From: Nitrosotalea sp. | GTDB taxonomy: Archaea; Thermoproteota; Nitrososphaeria; Nitrososphaerales; Nitrosopumilaceae | Reading direction: 5' to 3' | DNA length: 7,047 nt | Assembly: GCA_022545805.1 (NCBI GenBank) | Contig: JAKEIJ010000110.1 | Location: 1 to 7,047 of the forward strand | Part shown: piece after piece, positions 1 through 6,514 of the stretch | Layout: every line of letters starts with the position of its first letter | How positions within the stretch are numbered: position 1 is the first letter of the stretch | Notes under the pieces: model-generated | The model's database searches: none | Seen by the model: only the letters and a program-made list of their open reading frames with translations | What the model was told of the DNA's origin: nothing | Program-made: the position numbers and the translations under genes

Positions 1-1
1 C

Positions 2-76
2 ATTGAATTTTTTGGAAAATTAATTTGGCAAGACAGAATAAAAGAAATGATGATTTCAGATACAGATAACTTGTAA
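2..76 (+). CDS. C-terminal tail of an unidentified protein (partial, 5' end outside window)
   Basis: An open frame runs from the window edge for 24 codons and ends at a TAA at 74-76. The tail begins IEFFGKLIW and ends SDTDNL, a plausible mix of hydrophobic and charged residues. The stop lies four bases before the stop of the converging eS30 gene, the compact spacing seen elsewhere in this window. There is too little sequence to name a family, and an open frame this short could occur by chance. The call rests on position and composition only. Confidence 0.35.
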   Translation: MEFFGKLIWQDRIKEMMISDTDNL

Positions 77-80
77 AATG

Positions 81-260
81 CTACTTTCTTTTTCGTTGGC
101 CGGGTTTGTTTTGGCCTGGGACTCGCTTTAGGATAAATCTTTTTCTAAAATTGTCCTTGTTTCGTGTAATGGATATAGTTCCATGTCGTTCTCTTGATGG
201 AACCTTTGGAGTTTGTCCTCTTACTTTTCCTGCTTTAGTAAGCGATCCGTGAGTTGGCAC
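81..260 (-). CDS. rps30e: Small ribosomal subunit protein eS30 (S30e)
   Basis: This gene encodes a 59-residue, strongly basic protein that starts VPTHGSLTKAGKVRGQTPKV when the GTG start is read literally. The segment GSL-x-x-AGKVRGQTPKV is the hallmark of eS30, also found in the eukaryotic FAU-derived protein, and the length suits the family. The C-terminus is a Lys/Arg/Gly/Gln-rich tail ending KRK. eS30 sits on the small ribosomal subunit near the decoding region; that is family knowledge. The start is GTG at 260: a TGA lies in frame two codons upstream and no other start is available. A TATA-like box about 28 bases upstream (284-293) fits a leaderless mRNA. It follows the radical SAM gene on the same strand after 51 bases, so it may have its own promoter, be cotranscribed, or both. 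Confidence 0.93.
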   Translation of the reverse strand: MPTHGSLTKAGKVRGQTPKVPSRERHGTISITRNKDNFRKRFILKRVPGQNKPGQRKRK

Positions 261-283
261 GAATCAACTTTCATTGTAATTCA

Positions 284-293
284 ATTTATGTAT
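284..293 (-). promoter_or_regulatory. Putative TATA box for the eS30 gene
   Basis: On the minus strand this reads ATACATAAAT, centred about 28 bases upstream of the GTG start of the eS30 gene. That is the spacing expected for archaeal leaderless transcription. It lies in the short gap after the radical SAM stop codon. A match this short in A/T-rich DNA is only suggestive. Confidence 0.45.
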
Positions 294-311
294 TTGGTTT
301 TAGAAAGAGTC

Positions 312-2030
312 TTACCAGTATTTTGCCTTGATGGTCTCAATTACTCTCTCGTGTTCTGCACCTTTTCTTCTTGCATATTTTTCCATCGCAGTAAGTGGAA
401 CACCACCTAATGCTCTTGCAAGACCTGTGAATGCCTTTTTCTTTAGAGTATTGTTACTTCCAGTCTTGTCCATGAATTTCTGGATTCCATACTTGAAGTT
501 GTGCTGCCATGTTTTGTACATGACACCAAGTTGTGGTGCAGTCAATTCATTTCCAATATCAAAGAACTCAGATTTTTCAAGCAATCCAATTGGGACAAAT
601 GTAAGAGGTGTTACAGTAAACTGGGATTCTGGCTGTTCAATTTCTAGCTCATTTATGAGTCGTATTGTATCCCATCCATCTTCTTCTGTTTCTGCATTGT
701 CAAGGCCCATGATTAGTGTAAACGCTGGAATCCAGTGATTCTCGTTTAGAGTCTTTACTCCCTCTTTTACCACCCAGTGCCATTCCTCTGGCTTGTATGG
801 AGCAAGTTTTCTGTCGGCATATTTTCCAATCAATCGTAAACTTCCAGTCTCAAAGCCACATTGTACACCAGTCTTGTTGTTAGGACCAGATTTGATTATC
901 TTAGATAGATTTGGTAATAGTTTTTCATCAGCAATTGCACCTGCCAAAGTACCGTGGGTTGGGTTGGTGTGTTCAATTCCACAAGACATGACAGCCTTGA
1001 AGAGTTCTTCTAATGCCTCTCTGTTTGGAGCCATGTTCTTTGTCTTTCTTGGATCTAGTCCGTAGACGAAGATATCATCACTGTGTAGCCATGCATTTCG
1101 CTGGCCACCTTTCTTTATGTTCACCTCAATCTCTTGTTTTACTTTTTCAGGCGAATAGTATCTCAATGGTCGTAATGTGACATCACAAAACTTGCAGCCT
1201 CTTCCACATCCTCTCATGACTTCTACCATTCCATGCATGCTTGGTTCTACGATATTTGGTATGCTTTCAACATCTGGCTCATCCCAATAGTGAATAAATC
1301 TTCCATGGAATTTGTTTTCATCTTTTCCAAATTCTTTTACTTCAACTTTGAAATCACTTTTCACAAATGGATTCATGTTTTCAAAGTCTCCAGCAATTAG
1401 TTTGTTGAAGAATTCTCCAGCATGTCCGTCAATTTCTGGTGCAATGCCACCAAGTTCTCCTTCTAATACGGCATACAAACCATATTCTTGAATCTTCTTT
1501 GGATCATAGTTGTACTGCCAAGTTCCAGAAGCTCCAGCAATAACTTTGGCATGACTTCCATTTTTCTTTTTTGCAGCATTAATCTTCATGTGTAAATCGC
1601 GATTGTAAAATTCATCATATGATGTCTGTTTTCTACCATAAGTAAATGTCATAGTTACAGGACCCATTCCAAGAGGATCCATTTCATAAGTTCCAACTAC
1701 TTCAGTTTCAGGACCAATGAACTTGTCCACATGATCAGGATGTGCTACAACAACTTCGTTTCTCTTGTATCCATCACGCAAAAGAGCAGCTTCTACTTTT
1801 CTTAATCCATATGGAGCATAATTTGCAATACCGTTTTTGTGTCCTATTGGATTACAGATAAAGTCAAAGAGAACCTTTGGAGTAACTTGGTCTTTTAGGA
1901 TATAGTACCAAAAACTGTTTTTTGGTCTGTGTGGATCCACTGCAGGGGCGCAACCAAAGAAGGTTGCAAGCGATATTCCACGATATGGTGACATCAAAGT
2001 GCGGTCTGCAGTTAGTACGATCTTGGCCAA
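312..2030 (-). CDS. B12-binding-like radical SAM protein, substrate unknown
   Basis: This is a 572-residue protein. Residues 275-282 hold the radical SAM motif C-x3-C-x2-C (CGRGCKFC), which binds the [4Fe-4S] cluster that cleaves S-adenosylmethionine. A Gly-Gly pair at 308-309 and the WLHSDDIFVYG stretch (314-324) fit the TIM-barrel core that follows. The first 270 residues begin with a beta strand (KIVLTADRTLM) and look like the Rossmann-type B12-binding domain of class B enzymes. I see no DxHxxG motif, so any cobalamin would bind without the usual His ligand. The C-terminus is helical and basic, ending KAKYW. The TTG start at 2030 is preceded at once by an in-frame TGA (TGA-AAA-TTG); the next option is ATG codon 13, which would cut into the first strand, so TTG is preferred. 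It lies between pyrK and eS30 on the same strand, but neither suggests a substrate. Peptide or RNA methylation, or methylthiolation, are possibilities only. Confidence 0.85.
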   Translation of the reverse strand: MAKIVLTADRTLMSPYRGISLATFFGCAPAVDPHRPKNSFWYYILKDQVTPKVLFDFICNPIGHKNGIANYAPYGLRKVEAALLRDGYKRNEVVVAHPDHVDKFIGPETEVVGTYEMDPLGMGPVTMTFTYGRKQTSYDEFYNRDLHMKINAAKKKNGSHAKVIAGASGTWQYNYDPKKIQEYGLYAVLEGELGGIAPEIDGHAGEFFNKLIAGDFENMNPFVKSDFKVEVKEFGKDENKFHGRFIHYWDEPDVESIPNIVEPSMHGMVEVMRGCGRGCKFCDVTLRPLRYYSPEKVKQEIEVNIKKGGQRNAWLHSDDIFVYGLDPRKTKNMAPNREALEELFKAVMSCGIEHTNPTHGTLAGAIADEKLLPNLSKIIKSGPNNKTGVQCGFETGSLRLIGKYADRKLAPYKPEEWHWVVKEGVKTLNENHWIPAFTLIMGLDNAETEEDGWDTIRLINELEIEQPESQFTVTPLTFVPIGLLEKSEFFDIGNELTAPQLGVMYKTWQHNFKYGIQKFMDKTGSNNTLKKKAFTGLARALGGVPLTAMEKYARRKGAEHERVIETIKAKYW

Positions 2031-2047
2031 TTTTCAATTTGGATGGA

Positions 2048-2065
2048 TTTTTATAGCATTTTAAG
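2048..2065 (-). promoter_or_regulatory. Putative promoter of the radical SAM gene
   Basis: Two TATA-like elements lie in the 55-base gap between pyrK and the radical SAM gene. On the minus strand they read CTTAAAAT (2065-2058) and TATAAAAA (2055-2048), centred about 31 and 22 bases before the TTG start. A CGGAAA sequence, like a BRE, precedes the first. Neither has the ideal spacing, so the transcription start is uncertain and the gene may also be read through from pyrD-pyrK. Confidence 0.45.
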
Positions 2066-2085
2066 TTTTCCGGAATTTCCAGATC

Positions 2086-2913
2086 CTAATAATTATCTAG
2101 TATGCCTGATTTGCTTCTGTGAGTGTATCCAAACTCCTTGTTTGCAAGAAGCGCGGTTCCATCAAAGACAGTTCCGTCTTTGCATGCCATTACGTCTCCA
2201 AAGCAGCAACTTCCACAGATTCCAATTCCGCACTTCATCATACGTTCAATGCTTGCCTCAACATGGATCTTGTTTGCAGATGCAATTTGCACTGCCTTGT
2301 GCATCATTTTTTCAGGGCCGCATGTATATACTGCATCAAATTTGTTTTCTTTTAGCAGTTTTTCCATGGCATCTGTGACAAGGCCCTTTTCACCATAGCT
2401 TCCATCTTCTGTTGCAACAATCACCTTGTGCATTGTACCTTCAAGCAATTTGTTTGCCAAGTCTTCAAAAAATACCTCGGACCAAGTCTTTGCACCCATG
2501 ATTATTGTAACATTATCATTTTTCTGGAGAAACGTCACCAGTCGTATCAAGGGAACAAGTCCTGTTCCTCCCCCCACAAGAAGTAGATTCCCTTGCTTGA
2601 CAGTAAATGAATTGCCGTATGGCCCACGAATGCCTATTTTATCCCCAACTTTTTTGGAGAACAGTTCAGTTGTAGCAAGTCCATGTTTTCGTACTGTAAA
2701 TGCAGCTTTACCATTTTCTTGTGATATCATTACACTCATCGGTATTTCATTCACACCAGGTATCCACACCATTGCAAATTGTCCTGGAAGGACTTTTGAC
2801 ATGATTTCATCAGAGAAGTACATGGTACGAACAGTTGGTGTTTCATCCACCACTTTTTCTATTGTTACAATCTTTGGAGTATCAAAACTTTTTTGCAATT
2901 CCAACCATCTCAC
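2086..2913 (-). CDS. pyrK: Dihydroorotate dehydrogenase electron transfer subunit PyrK
   Basis: PyrK is the FAD and [2Fe-2S] subunit of class 1B dihydroorotate dehydrogenase. It passes electrons from the PyrD flavin to NAD+ in de novo pyrimidine synthesis in the cytoplasm. The protein has a ferredoxin-reductase layout: an FAD-binding barrel (about residues 12-105, with IPMS at 57-60 and GPYG at 97-100), a nucleotide-binding domain with GGGTG at 114-118 and TCGPE at 197-201, and a C-terminal cluster motif C228-x4-C233-x2-C236-x7-C244. The length of 275 residues is normal. As drawn, the GTG start overlaps the end of pyrD by 32 bases. TTG codons at 2904 and 2898 would shorten the overlap, and no strong ribosome-binding site decides between them. 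The overlap implies cotranscription and coupled translation with pyrD. Confidence 0.94.
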   Translation of the reverse strand: MRWLELQKSFDTPKIVTIEKVVDETPTVRTMYFSDEIMSKVLPGQFAMVWIPGVNEIPMSVMISQENGKAAFTVRKHGLATTELFSKKVGDKIGIRGPYGNSFTVKQGNLLLVGGGTGLVPLIRLVTFLQKNDNVTIIMGAKTWSEVFFEDLANKLLEGTMHKVIVATEDGSYGEKGLVTDAMEKLLKENKFDAVYTCGPEKMMHKAVQIASANKIHVEASIERMMKCGIGICGSCCFGDVMACKDGTVFDGTALLANKEFGYTHRSKSGILDNY

Positions 2914-3790
2914 TTAATTTTCTATAATTTTTTTTCTCCATGTATTTTGATATTCCATTGTTGATATCAGAAAATACACCAGTCCATTTTTCTCCAACCG
3001 CACTACCAATCTGCACAGCGCTTGCACCTGCAAGTAAAAATTCTACCGCATCATCCCAGGTAGATATTCCGCCGCATCCAATAATTGGAATATCAAATTT
3101 TGAAGAAATTTCATACACGCATCTTACTGCAACAGGTTTGATTGGAGGGCCAGACAGACCGCCAATCTTGTGGCTCAGAATGGGTCTTGCTGTTTCAACA
3201 TCAATTGCCATGGCCCTTAGTGTATTTATTGCAGTTATTCCATCAATGCCGCTTTCATATGCAGTCCTCACAGTTTCTAGATAGTCAGATGAGCCGAGTC
3301 CTACTTTGGCAAGTACTGGCACCTTTGATGTTTGTTTTACAGATTTGATTATTGTATGTACAAGTTCTGGATCATCGCCCACTTCTAGTCCAACTTTTTC
3401 AACATGAGGGCATGATAGATTAAGTTCGTAACCTAGTATCTTTACATTTTCAAATTGTTTTATCATGAATACAAAGTCTTCTGGAATGGAACCAACTAGA
3501 CTTACAATTATTGGAACAGTTTTGTTTTCTGACAGCATCTTTGCAAAATATGGAGCTCCAGGATTTGACAGTCCAACTGCATTTAGATATCCATTTTTTA
3601 GGCCAACAATTGTAGGGTTTGGATATCCGTCCCAAGGTTCTTTGCTTAGAGATTTTGTAACAAGTGCTCCCGCTCCTTCCTTATATAGACGGCCAAAAAC
3701 GTCAAGCGATATACCAAGAATACCAGACGCAAGCATCGTGGGTCTCTCAAGTGTAATTGGGCCCACATTGGTTGAGATGTCAGGACTCAC
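2882..3790 (-). CDS. pyrD: Dihydroorotate dehydrogenase catalytic subunit PyrD (class 1B)
   Basis: PyrD oxidises dihydroorotate to orotate using bound FMN. This is a 302-residue TIM-barrel protein with the key family features: TKS with Lys46, the substrate loop LNAVGLSNPG (69-79), NLSCP with catalytic Cys127, Lys162, INT (188-190), GGLSG (210-214), and the FMN-phosphate segments GCGGI (238-242) and AVQIGSA (258-264). A Cys rather than Ser as catalytic base marks a class 1 enzyme, and the adjacent pyrK makes it class 1B. Translation starts at GTG 3790. A TATA box about 27 bases upstream (3814-3821) fits a leaderless transcript beginning at or near that GTG. It is the first gene of a probable pyrD-pyrK operon and diverges from nop5. 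Confidence 0.95.
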   Translation of the reverse strand: MSPDISTNVGPITLERPTMLASGILGISLDVFGRLYKEGAGALVTKSLSKEPWDGYPNPTIVGLKNGYLNAVGLSNPGAPYFAKMLSENKTVPIIVSLVGSIPEDFVFMIKQFENVKILGYELNLSCPHVEKVGLEVGDDPELVHTIIKSVKQTSKVPVLAKVGLGSSDYLETVRTAYESGIDGITAINTLRAMAIDVETARPILSHKIGGLSGPPIKPVAVRCVYEISSKFDIPIIGCGGISTWDDAVEFLLAGASAVQIGSAVGEKWTGVFSDINNGISKYMEKKNYRKLSEMVGIAKKF

Positions 3791-3813
3791 TTCTAATAAT
3801 AAAAAATAGTTGT

Positions 3814-3821
3814 CTTATAAC
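3814..3821 (-). promoter_or_regulatory. Putative TATA box for pyrD
   Basis: The minus strand reads GTTATAAG, centred 27-28 bases before the pyrD GTG start, as expected for leaderless archaeal transcription. It is the pyrD-facing half of the 78-base divergent promoter region shared with nop5. Confidence 0.55.
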
Positions 3822-3841
3822 GTTTGATATAGTTCTAGGAT

Positions 3842-3848
3842 CTATAAT
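3842..3848 (+). promoter_or_regulatory. Putative TATA box for nop5
   Basis: The sequence CTATAAT lies about 24 bases before the first candidate ATG of nop5 (3869) and about 30 before the second (3875). Either fits a leaderless or nearly leaderless transcript covering nop5 and flpA. Confidence 0.5.
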
Positions 3849-3868
3849 GTTACATTTTTTAGTAAGCC

Positions 3869-5158
3869 ATGAAAATGCACTCTATGCATTCTGTCATTTT
3901 AACAGAGTTAGGTATTGCAGTTTTTGACGATAACAAATGTGTAAAATCATTTCCATTTTCAAATCCAGCTACACAGTATGTAGAGCTGAAAAAAGAACAA
4001 GCCAGCATTAACGAACTAGAACACTTTCTTGCCAATTTAGGAAGCATTGTTGTCGTAAACGATTCTTCTTTGCTTAAACTCTTGAGAAAAAAATCAATAG
4101 AGTCAGATATCATGGATGAGGAAAAGATAGAGACAATCCAGTCTTCAAAACTGCGAGTCCTTGTGGATTCTGGCTTTGCCACTAATGAGGGAGATGCAAG
4201 AGGAAAATTACGTGACTTTGCACTTAGTTTGTCATCATCCAGAGTAACAGAGATCTCCGAGAGTCCTGACCTGCACATAATCCAGGCAATCAATACACTT
4301 GATGAAACAGACAAGATGATCAATTTGCTAAGTTCCAGAGTAAGAGAATGGTACGGATTACACTTTCCAGAGCTTGACAACATGATAGATACCATCAGTG
4401 GATACTCAAAAATTGTAATGGCAGGAAAAAGAGAGAACATTACACAGAATACATATCTTGACGCAGGGTTTCCAGAAGAAAAAGCAGAGATGTTGTCACT
4501 ACTACAAAAAAAGAGCAGAGGTGGCCAGATCTCAGATGAGAATCTTGCAATAGTTCAAAATATTGCAAAACAAATCTTGGATCTTTTCGATCTAAGACAG
4601 TCATTAGAACAACACATTGAATCACAGATGCAGTTAATTGCACCAAACGTTTCAGTCATACTAGGTTCCGCAGTTGGAGCCAGAGTTCTTGCCAAGGCAG
4701 GAAGTTTGAAAAGACTTGCTTCAATGCCTGCAAGTACCATTCAAGTTCTTGGTGCTGAAAAGGCATTATTTAGAGCGCTCAAGACAGGTGCCCAACCACC
4801 AAAACACGGTTTACTATTTCAACATCAACTAGTTCATGCCGCCCCACGATGGCAACGAGGCAAAATTGCAAGGGCAATAGCCGCAAAAGCTGCAATTGGT
4901 GCAAGAGTAGATGTCTTTGGAGCGGGAAGAAATGACACATTACTTGAGAAACTCAACATACGAGTTACCGAGATAGGAGTAAAATACAAAGACCAGCCAG
5001 AGAGGCCAGCTTTCCAGCCACGCAGAAATGATGAACAGAGAGACAGAAGATTTGGTGGTGGAGAGAGAAGATATGGTGGAGGAGGCAGAGGCGGCGGAGA
5101 AAAGAGAAACGACTGGCAAAAGAGCAAGAGAAAAAAGTTTGGAAAACGAAGAAGATAA
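3869..5158 (+). CDS. nop5: C/D-box sRNP core protein Nop5 (archaeal Nop56/58)
   Basis: Nop5 is the scaffold of archaeal C/D-box sRNPs: it binds the L7Ae-sRNA complex and holds fibrillarin for guide-directed 2'-O-methylation. The 429-residue protein has a fibrillarin-binding N-terminal domain (about 1-125), a helical coiled-coil region (about 135-255, including REWYGLHFPELD at 159-170), and the Nop domain (about 258-372) with GSAVGARVLAKAGSL, GAEKALFRALKTG and the HGLLFQHQLVHAAPRWQRGK signature at 313-332. From about 382 to the end comes a low-complexity Gly/Arg/Lys tail with GGGERRYGGGGRGGG, ending KKFGKRRR. Basic tails are common in Nop5, but the Gly-Arg clusters recall eukaryotic GAR domains. 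The start may be ATG 3869, 3875 or 3884. Its last codons overlap the fibrillarin gene, as expected for partners made together. Confidence 0.95.
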   Translation: MKMHSMHSVILTELGIAVFDDNKCVKSFPFSNPATQYVELKKEQASINELEHFLANLGSIVVVNDSSLLKLLRKKSIESDIMDEEKIETIQSSKLRVLVDSGFATNEGDARGKLRDFALSLSSSRVTEISESPDLHIIQAINTLDETDKMINLLSSRVREWYGLHFPELDNMIDTISGYSKIVMAGKRENITQNTYLDAGFPEEKAEMLSLLQKKSRGGQISDENLAIVQNIAKQILDLFDLRQSLEQHIESQMQLIAPNVSVILGSAVGARVLAKAGSLKRLASMPASTIQVLGAEKALFRALKTGAQPPKHGLLFQHQLVHAAPRWQRGKIARAIAAKAAIGARVDVFGAGRNDTLLEKLNIRVTEIGVKYKDQPERPAFQPRRNDEQRDRRFGGGERRYGGGGRGGGEKRNDWQKSKRKKFGKRRR

Positions 5159-5813
5159 TATTTTTTGGGTAAAAATTGAAGGGGAAAAGAGACTAGCAAC
5201 CATAAATCTTGTACCCGGAAATCAAGTCTATAGAGAAAAGCTAGTCAAGATAGACGACGAAGAGTTTAGAGCATGGGATCCTTATCGCAGCAAACTTGGC
5301 GCGGCCATAATGAATGGTCTTGAAACTTTACCAATTGTAAGAAAATCCAAAGTTCTCTATCTTGGTGTATCCACAGGAACAACTGCAAGTCATGTATCAG
5401 ATATTGTCGGTCCAAACGGAATTGTTTTTGCAGTAGAACATTCAAGCAGAGTTGCAAGAGATTTTTTGGAAAGAGTAGCGTCGTTTAGATCAAACATTGT
5501 TCCAATCTTGCAAGATGCCCGCAGTCCAAAAGAATACTTTTCAGTGTATGGTCCTGTTGATGTTGTCTATGTGGATATCGCACAACCAGACCAGACAGAG
5601 ATTGCAATACTAAATTGTAAAACATATCTGAAAAAAGGAGGCTATATGATGCTAGTAGTCAAAACAAGAAGTATCGATGTTACAAGAGAGCCTTCGCAAG
5701 TTATGCGCTCAGAGGCCAAAAAATTATCTGCAAATTTTGAGATAGTCCAAGAGATAAACCTAGAACCATACGAAGGAGACCATGGCATGATTGTAGCAAA
5801 ATATCTAGGATGA
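5139..5813 (+). CDS. flpA: Fibrillarin-like rRNA/tRNA 2'-O-methyltransferase FlpA
   Basis: FlpA is the SAM-dependent methyltransferase of the C/D-box sRNP and modifies the ribose 2'-OH at guide-selected sites. With a TTG start at 5139 it has 224 residues, the usual archaeal length, beginning with ENEEDNIFWVKIEGEKRL. Family motifs are YREKLV and AWDPYRSKL in the N-terminal part, the SAM loop GVSTGTT (76-82), AVEHSSR with acidic Glu100, QDAR with Asp126, YVDIAQPDQ with Asp146, and VVKTRSIDVT with Lys175. The frame is open back to 5028, but those 37 extra codons lie over the Nop5 tail and resemble no fibrillarin N-terminus, so they are excluded. TTG is the only plausible start near the expected position. 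It overlaps nop5 by 20 bases, implying translational coupling. It lacks the N-terminal Gly/Arg domain of eukaryotic fibrillarin. Confidence 0.93.
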   Translation: MENEEDNIFWVKIEGEKRLATINLVPGNQVYREKLVKIDDEEFRAWDPYRSKLGAAIMNGLETLPIVRKSKVLYLGVSTGTTASHVSDIVGPNGIVFAVEHSSRVARDFLERVASFRSNIVPILQDARSPKEYFSVYGPVDVVYVDIAQPDQTEIAILNCKTYLKKGGYMMLVVKTRSIDVTREPSQVMRSEAKKLSANFEIVQEINLEPYEGDHGMIVAKYLG

Positions 5814-6428
5814 TATGCCTAGCAAGATTTTGACTGGTTTCCAGCTCTTTCTGACAAATACAGGCACATCCCTATTTTGAGAGACCCATTCCTTTATGAA
5901 CTTCATCGTTTTAGGGTCAGAGGGATATCCGCTTCCCAAGGCATGGTTTTTTCGTAATTTCTCTATCTCCCTGTCTCTATTTACCTTGGCAATGATAGAA
6001 GCTGCAGAGACTACTGGATATTTTCTATCAGCATGATGACTAGAGATAATTTTTCCAGTCTTGGCAAGATTGGAAATATATAGACCAAATCGTTTTGGGT
6101 TTACATCACATGAATCAACGTATGAAGAATTTGCTTGTAGTTTTTTTATAACTTTGGCCATATAGTTTGCTTCAAGTTGGTTTAACAGATTTTTACTAAC
6201 ACTTTTGTCTATTGTCTTTGGAGGAATTTTTGCAACATGGTATCCTTCTACTAGCGATAATATTTGCTCGTACAACTTTTCTCGCAATTGAGGGCTGAGT
6301 TGTTTTGAGTCTTTGACTCCAATTTTTACAAGTTGTTTTATGTTTTTTTGTTCAATAGAGATTCCAGCAATTACAAGTGGACCAAGTACAGAACCACGAC
6401 CTGCGTCATCTACTCCGCAGACTAGCAT
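5805..6428 (-). CDS. rnhB: Ribonuclease HII
   Basis: RNase HII cuts the RNA strand of RNA-DNA hybrids and starts removal of single ribonucleotides from DNA. The 207-residue protein matches the archaeal enzyme: GVDDAGRGSVLGPLVIAG at the N-terminus, the conserved DSK (40-42), SYVDSCDVNP with Asp105, HHADRKYPVVSAASIIAKV with Asp134, and GSGYPSDP (165-172). The catalytic set is normally Asp-Glu-Asp-Asp in an N-terminal GIDEAGRG motif. Here the second residue is Asp8, giving Asp7, Asp8, Asp105 and Asp134. All four remain acidic, so activity is likely. The ATG at 6428 is the natural start, with a TATA-like box 28 bases upstream. The stop codon region overlaps the end of flpA by 9 bases, tail to tail. 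Confidence 0.94.
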   Translation of the reverse strand: MLVCGVDDAGRGSVLGPLVIAGISIEQKNIKQLVKIGVKDSKQLSPQLREKLYEQILSLVEGYHVAKIPPKTIDKSVSKNLLNQLEANYMAKVIKKLQANSSYVDSCDVNPKRFGLYISNLAKTGKIISSHHADRKYPVVSAASIIAKVNRDREIEKLRKNHALGSGYPSDPKTMKFIKEWVSQNRDVPVFVRKSWKPVKILLGISS

Positions 6429-6452
6429 ATTTGTGATGTTCTACTGTTAGAC

Positions 6453-6460
6453 GTATTAAA
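6453..6460 (-). promoter_or_regulatory. Putative TATA box for rnhB
   Basis: The minus strand reads TTTAATAC, centred about 28 bases before the rnhB ATG, with no Shine-Dalgarno-like sequence between them. This suggests a leaderless transcript. Confidence 0.5.
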
Positions 6461-6489
6461 TCATTTTAGATACATTAGACGATCATTTC

Positions 6490-6507
6490 AAAAAATAAAG
6501 AAAAAAA
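6490..6507 (-). terminator. Oligo-T terminator after the small secreted-protein gene
   Basis: Eight bases after the TAA of the small secreted-protein gene, the transcribed strand carries T7, C, T3, A, T6. Archaeal RNA polymerase stops at such T-runs without needing a hairpin, and none is seen here. This would insulate rnhB, which has its own promoter just downstream. Confidence 0.55.
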
Positions 6508-6514
6508 TTACAAA

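Noticed and set aside
3859..4440. 193-codon minus-strand frame opposite the Nop5 N-terminal half
   Set aside because: It is Ser/Leu-rich without family resemblance and lies fully antisense to conserved Nop5 coding sequence and its promoter.
5028..5138. N-terminal extension of fibrillarin from ATG 5028, 37 codons rich in Glu and Arg
   Set aside because: It is the out-of-frame reading of the purine-rich Nop5 tail, does not resemble any fibrillarin N-terminus, and the protein from TTG 5139 already has the family length.
4834..5203. Long minus-strand open frames opposite the end of nop5
   Set aside because: They encode Pro/Ser/Leu-rich low-complexity sequence, which is what the complement of Gly/Arg/Glu codons gives, and they overlap well-supported Nop5 and fibrillarin coding sequence.
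6429..6514. Possible C/D-box guide RNA in the gap upstream of rnhB, suggested by GTGATGT and TGATC-like pieces
   Set aside because: No pairing of a good C box with a CTGA D box at the right spacing was found on either strand. The region is explained by the rnhB promoter and a T-rich terminator.
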